From: Kineosphaera limosa NBRC 100340
GTDB lineage: Bacteria; Actinomycetota; Actinomycetes; Actinomycetales; Dermatophilaceae
NCBI RefSeq assembly: GCF_000298215.1
Contig: NZ_BAHD01000025.1
Coordinates: 1 to 64,000 of the forward strand
Direction: 5' to 3'
Length of the DNA: 64,000 nt
Positions 61,286-64,000 of this stretch are shown here, in pieces. Every line of letters begins with the position of its first letter. Position 1 is the first letter of the stretch. The notes below the pieces were generated by a model, which ran no database searches, was not told where the DNA came from, and saw nothing but the letters and a program-made list of their open reading frames with translations. Made by a program: the position numbers and the translations under genes.

Positions 61286-63684
61286 CGGATACGCGCGGAA
61301 TGCGGGGTGGGCTCGGCGCCCTGCGCCGGGCCGGTCGGCGGGCCGAACAGGCGCTGCGCGCGCTGGCCAGCGCCGCCGCGCGCCCGGTCGTTCATCCGTG
61401 GATGCACCGCGAGGGCGGGCAAGTGCGCGACCTGGTGCGCCAACTCGACGGGCATCTGCGCCGGTTCGACGAGCTGGCGGCGCGGACACAGGCCCTCGCG
61501 GCCCGCCGCCTCGCCACCCACCCAGCCGGGGCGACCCCGGCCGAGGCGACTCTGGGCGAGGAGACCCCCACCGAAGCGACCCTGGGGGAGACGACGTCGG
61601 CCGAGGCGACCCTGGGCGAAGCGACCCCGACCGACCCGACGATGCCGAGCCTGGCGGCGCTCGCGGCCACCCGAGCGGCGCTGGCCACCGCCCGCGACGC
61701 CTTCGACGGGCTGGCCACCGCCCTCGACGAGCACGGGCCGCCGCTGCGGGAACAGCTGGCCGAGTTGCCCGCGGCGGTCTCCGACCCGCGGCGGCTGCGC
61801 CACCTGCGGGCCGCCATCCGCGGGCACACCGATGCGCTCTCGGCGGCCGACGTCACCTGTCGCCGCGGGCTTGAGTCGGCGATCCGCACGATCCCCGACG
61901 GCCCAACCCTGATTTCCGCGCTCCTGCCGAACCCGATGGCCGAGTTCGCCGGCCCCAGCGGCCTGCCCGGCCTCAGCGGCCGCACCGAAGGCGCCAGCGG
62001 CCTGGCCGGCCCCAGTGGCCGGATCGAAGGCGCTGGGCAGGCCGGCGCCTCGGTGGGCACCGCCGCCGACGTCATCGCCGCGGGCAACGTCACTGACACC
62101 GCCGGTTCTCAGCTGCCGCCGCCCGACGCGGACGCCCGGCAGTTGCGGTCCGGGCTGGCGCTGCTCCCCACCGTCGTCGTGCGGGCGTACGTGCGCCGGC
62201 ATCCGCAGGTCCTCGAACGGCTCGTCGCCTCCGCGGCCGATCTCGACCTGCTGCCCCGCGGGCTACCACCCGAGGCTCTCTACGGCCGGCCGCACCATTC
62301 CTCGCCAGCCCAGCCACCAGCCCAACCGCCAGGTCAGCTCCCGGACCCAGAGCCTCACCTACCGCCAGACCCACCGTCGGACCCACCGTCGGACCCAGCG
62401 CCTCACCCACCGCCAGACCCACTGTCGGACCCAGCGCCAGACCCACCGCACGACGGGAACGCGGACCCGGCCTGCGCCCGCATTGCGCGACGCAAGGCCC
62501 TCTTCGCCGCAGCCCCCGACGCCGCGCTACGGGCCGCCCTGCTGTGGCCCGGCCTCATCGGTGGGCTCGACGGCGCCAGCCCCGCGGCGCGCATCGAGGC
62601 GAATCGGCTGCTGCTGCGCGCCGAACTCGGGCGGGCGCGCCGCGCCGACGTGGACCTCGAGCTGCGCGCCATCGCCCGCCGGGTCGCCGACTCCACCTCC
62701 GTGCTGCAACGGCTCCGGGGGCGCCTGCTGACCGCGTGGCTCACCCGCGACGCCATCACCTCGTTCGTCACCACGAACGCCGACCTGCCGGGGCTGGAGC
62801 GGGCGGACCTGCGGGTCCGCATCCTGCTCTACCAGGGGCTGCTCTACGACCGCATCCGCGATCCCCTCGACGGACACGCCCCCGACGGCCGGCGTCGGCT
62901 GCTGCTGTTCGACCCCGCCGGACGCGGCCGCCTCGCCGAGCTGTGGGGCCGGCTCGACGACCAGACCCGAGCCGTCGCCGTGTTCGTCCCCGGCACTGGC
63001 ACCGCCGTGCGCGGTTTCCACCTGCCCACGCAGGTCGCCCGCGACCTCGCGCACGCGCTGGCTCCCACCCCCGCGGCAGCGATCGCCTGGATGGGCGCCG
63101 ACTTCCCGCTGGCCATCGGCACCAACGCGCCGTTGGCTCACTACGCCCTGGCCGCCGCCGCACCCCTGCGCGACTTCGTGCTCGGGCTGCCGGTGCCCAC
63201 GGGGGCCACCCTGACGGTCCTCGGGCACTCCTACGGCGGCACCATGGTCGGGGCAGCCGACCACCTGGGCCTACCCGCCGACCGCATCGTGCAGATCGCC
63301 TCCCCGGGTGCCGGGCCGGGGGTGCGCGGCGTGGCCGACTACCCGCCGCGCGATCCGCTGGGGCGGCCCCGCGCCCCGGAACGCTACAGCCTCACGGCCC
63401 CCGGCGACCCGATCCGGTTCGCGCAGCGCTTCGAGGCGCCCTGGCGAGTCGTGCCGGCCGTCATCGCCGCGCCCCTGCGCGCTCGCCTCGCCGGCCTGAG
63501 CCTGGGCGTCGACCCCGAACGGCTGAGCGGCATTCACGTGCTGCCCGCGGGAGTCTGGCAGGTGGCCCGCGACGGGCACGTCGCCGGCTCCCCGGTTGCC
63601 GGGCCCGCCGCCCACGCAGCCGTCGTAGAGCCGGGCACGCAGGCGTTCGCCCGGCTCGCACAGGTCGTCGGGGCCCCGCCGTAG
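61282..63684 (+). CDS. DUF1023-type alpha/beta hydrolase with repeat insertions
   Basis: An 800-residue protein. The C-terminal 270 residues are an alpha/beta hydrolase: VAVFVPGTGTAVRGFHLPTQVA, then the nucleophile elbow LTVLGHSYGGTMVGAA with Ser, and ASPGAGPGV. The N-terminal 500 residues are mostly helical and include three low-complexity inserts: AEATLGE-type repeats (about 87-116), SGLAGPSGR-type repeats (about 215-250) and a Pro/Asp stretch (about 345-390). No signal peptide. Family members are found in actinobacteria next to uncharacterised genes; substrate unknown. Coupled to the upstream gene by GTGA. Confidence 0.75.
61540..61629 (+). repeat. Three tandem 30-bp coding repeats
   Basis: Three near-identical 30-bp units coding AEATLGEETP, TEATLGETTS and AEATLGEATP inside the hydrolase. 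Confidence 0.8.
62336..62446 (+). repeat. Pro/Asp-coding tandem repeat
   Basis: A 48-bp unit (ACCCAGAGCCTCACC... and ACCCAGCGCCTCACC... at 62345 and 62393) is present twice, itself built of 12-bp CCGTCGGACCCA-like words. Codes a run of DPPSDP/PHPPPD in the hydrolase. Confidence 0.75.
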
Positions 63685-63687
63685 ACT
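63682..63687 (+). promoter_or_regulatory. -10 box of a probable leaderless promoter for gatC
   Basis: TAGACT, 7 nt, then the ATG at 63695; it overlaps the hydrolase stop. Confidence 0.55.
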
Positions 63688-63694
63688 GGCCCCC

Positions 63695-63994
63695 ATGTCG
63701 TCGATCTCCCGCGAGCAGGTCGCCCACCTGGCGATGCTCGCCCGCATCGAGCTGTCCGAGACCGAACTCGAGCGGATGTCGGGCGAACTGGCCGTCATCC
63801 TCGACGCCGTCGCCGCGGTCGGCGAGGTAGTCTCCGCCGACGTCCCGGCGATGAGCCACCCCGTGCCGCTCGTCAACGTGATGCGCGCCGACGTGGTCCA
63901 CCCCGGCTTGAGCCACGAGGCCGCACTCGCCGCAGCACCCCAGGTGCAGGACGACAGCTTCGCCGTCCCGCGCATCCTCGGCGACGAGCAGTAG
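63695..63994 (+). CDS. gatC: Asp-tRNA(Asn)/Glu-tRNA(Gln) amidotransferase subunit C
   Basis: A 99-residue GatC: SREQVAHLAMLARIELSETELERMSGELAVILDAVAAVGEV, then VPLVNVMRADVVHPGLSHEAALAAAPQVQDDSFAVPRIL. GatC stabilises the GatA-GatB complex that amidates mischarged Glu-tRNA(Gln) and Asp-tRNA(Asn). gatA and gatB would be expected just beyond the right edge. Matches Rv3012c, near ligA. Confidence 0.96.
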   Translation: MSSISREQVAHLAMLARIELSETELERMSGELAVILDAVAAVGEVVSADVPAMSHPVPLVNVMRADVVHPGLSHEAALAAAPQVQDDSFAVPRILGDEQ

Positions 63995-64000
63995 CCCGGC

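Overview
The window is very GC-rich DNA with dense, mostly GTG/ATG-started genes and almost no spare sequence. It looks like an actinobacterial chromosome. Supporting signs are NucS (the actinobacterial mismatch-repair endonuclease), a mycothiol-family enzyme, the GlgE alpha-glucan pathway, DUF2550 and DUF1023-type proteins, and many genes whose start codon follows a TANNNT box by only 6-8 nt (probable leaderless mRNAs). A member of the Micrococcales is my best guess; the genus cannot be read from this. No rRNA, tRNA, CRISPR, prophage or insertion sequence was recognised.

Layout. 1-3.4 kb: three surface-polysaccharide genes (a branching glycosyltransferase broken by a frameshift, a Wzx-type flippase, a family 2 glycosyltransferase). 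3.6-4.3 kb: atpC without the rest of the ATP synthase operon, then a DUF2550 gene. 4.4-24 kb: a loosely dispersed coenzyme-B12/acyl-CoA module on both strands. It holds cob(I)alamin adenosyltransferase, ethylmalonyl-CoA mutase (MeaA/Ecm), a double-domain 3-hydroxyacyl-CoA dehydrogenase, crotonyl-CoA carboxylase/reductase, methylmalonyl-CoA epimerase, a thiolase, MeaB, a MarR regulator with a perfect palindromic operator, and isobutyryl-CoA mutase large subunit (IcmA). Interleaved are NucS, a gamma-glutamyltransferase and two paralogous Tat lipoproteins. 24-32 kb: YbbN/CnoX-like protein, small unknowns, phosphoglucomutase, a K+ channel/ClC pair, an SGNH hydrolase, and two strange head-to-head arrays of 20-bp repeats. 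32-45.5 kb: glycogen/trehalose metabolism, with glgE-treS-mak::glgB on the minus strand divergent from glgP-glgX on the plus strand. 45.6-64 kb: YbjN protein, enoyl-CoA hydratase, etfBA, cysteine desulfurase-mnmA, a frameshifted alkaline phosphatase, a UspA-sodium/alanine symporter pair, a HTH regulator, a MetE-like protein, ligA, two repeat-ridden hypothetical genes and gatC.

How the genes work together. Thiolase, 3-hydroxyacyl-CoA dehydrogenase, Ccr, epimerase and Ecm are steps of the ethylmalonyl-CoA route from acetyl-CoA to C4/C5 acyl-CoAs. The adenosyltransferase makes coenzyme B12 and MeaB protects or loads the mutases. IcmA interconverts butyryl- and isobutyryl-CoA. The later steps of the pathway and the small IcmB subunit are not in the window. 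TreS, maltokinase, GlgE and GlgB turn trehalose into branched alpha-glucan; GlgP, GlgX and phosphoglucomutase mobilise it. Gene order resembles two separate Mycobacterium tuberculosis segments (Rv1311-Rv1328 and Rv3029c-Rv3012c), joined here near 45.5-47 kb.
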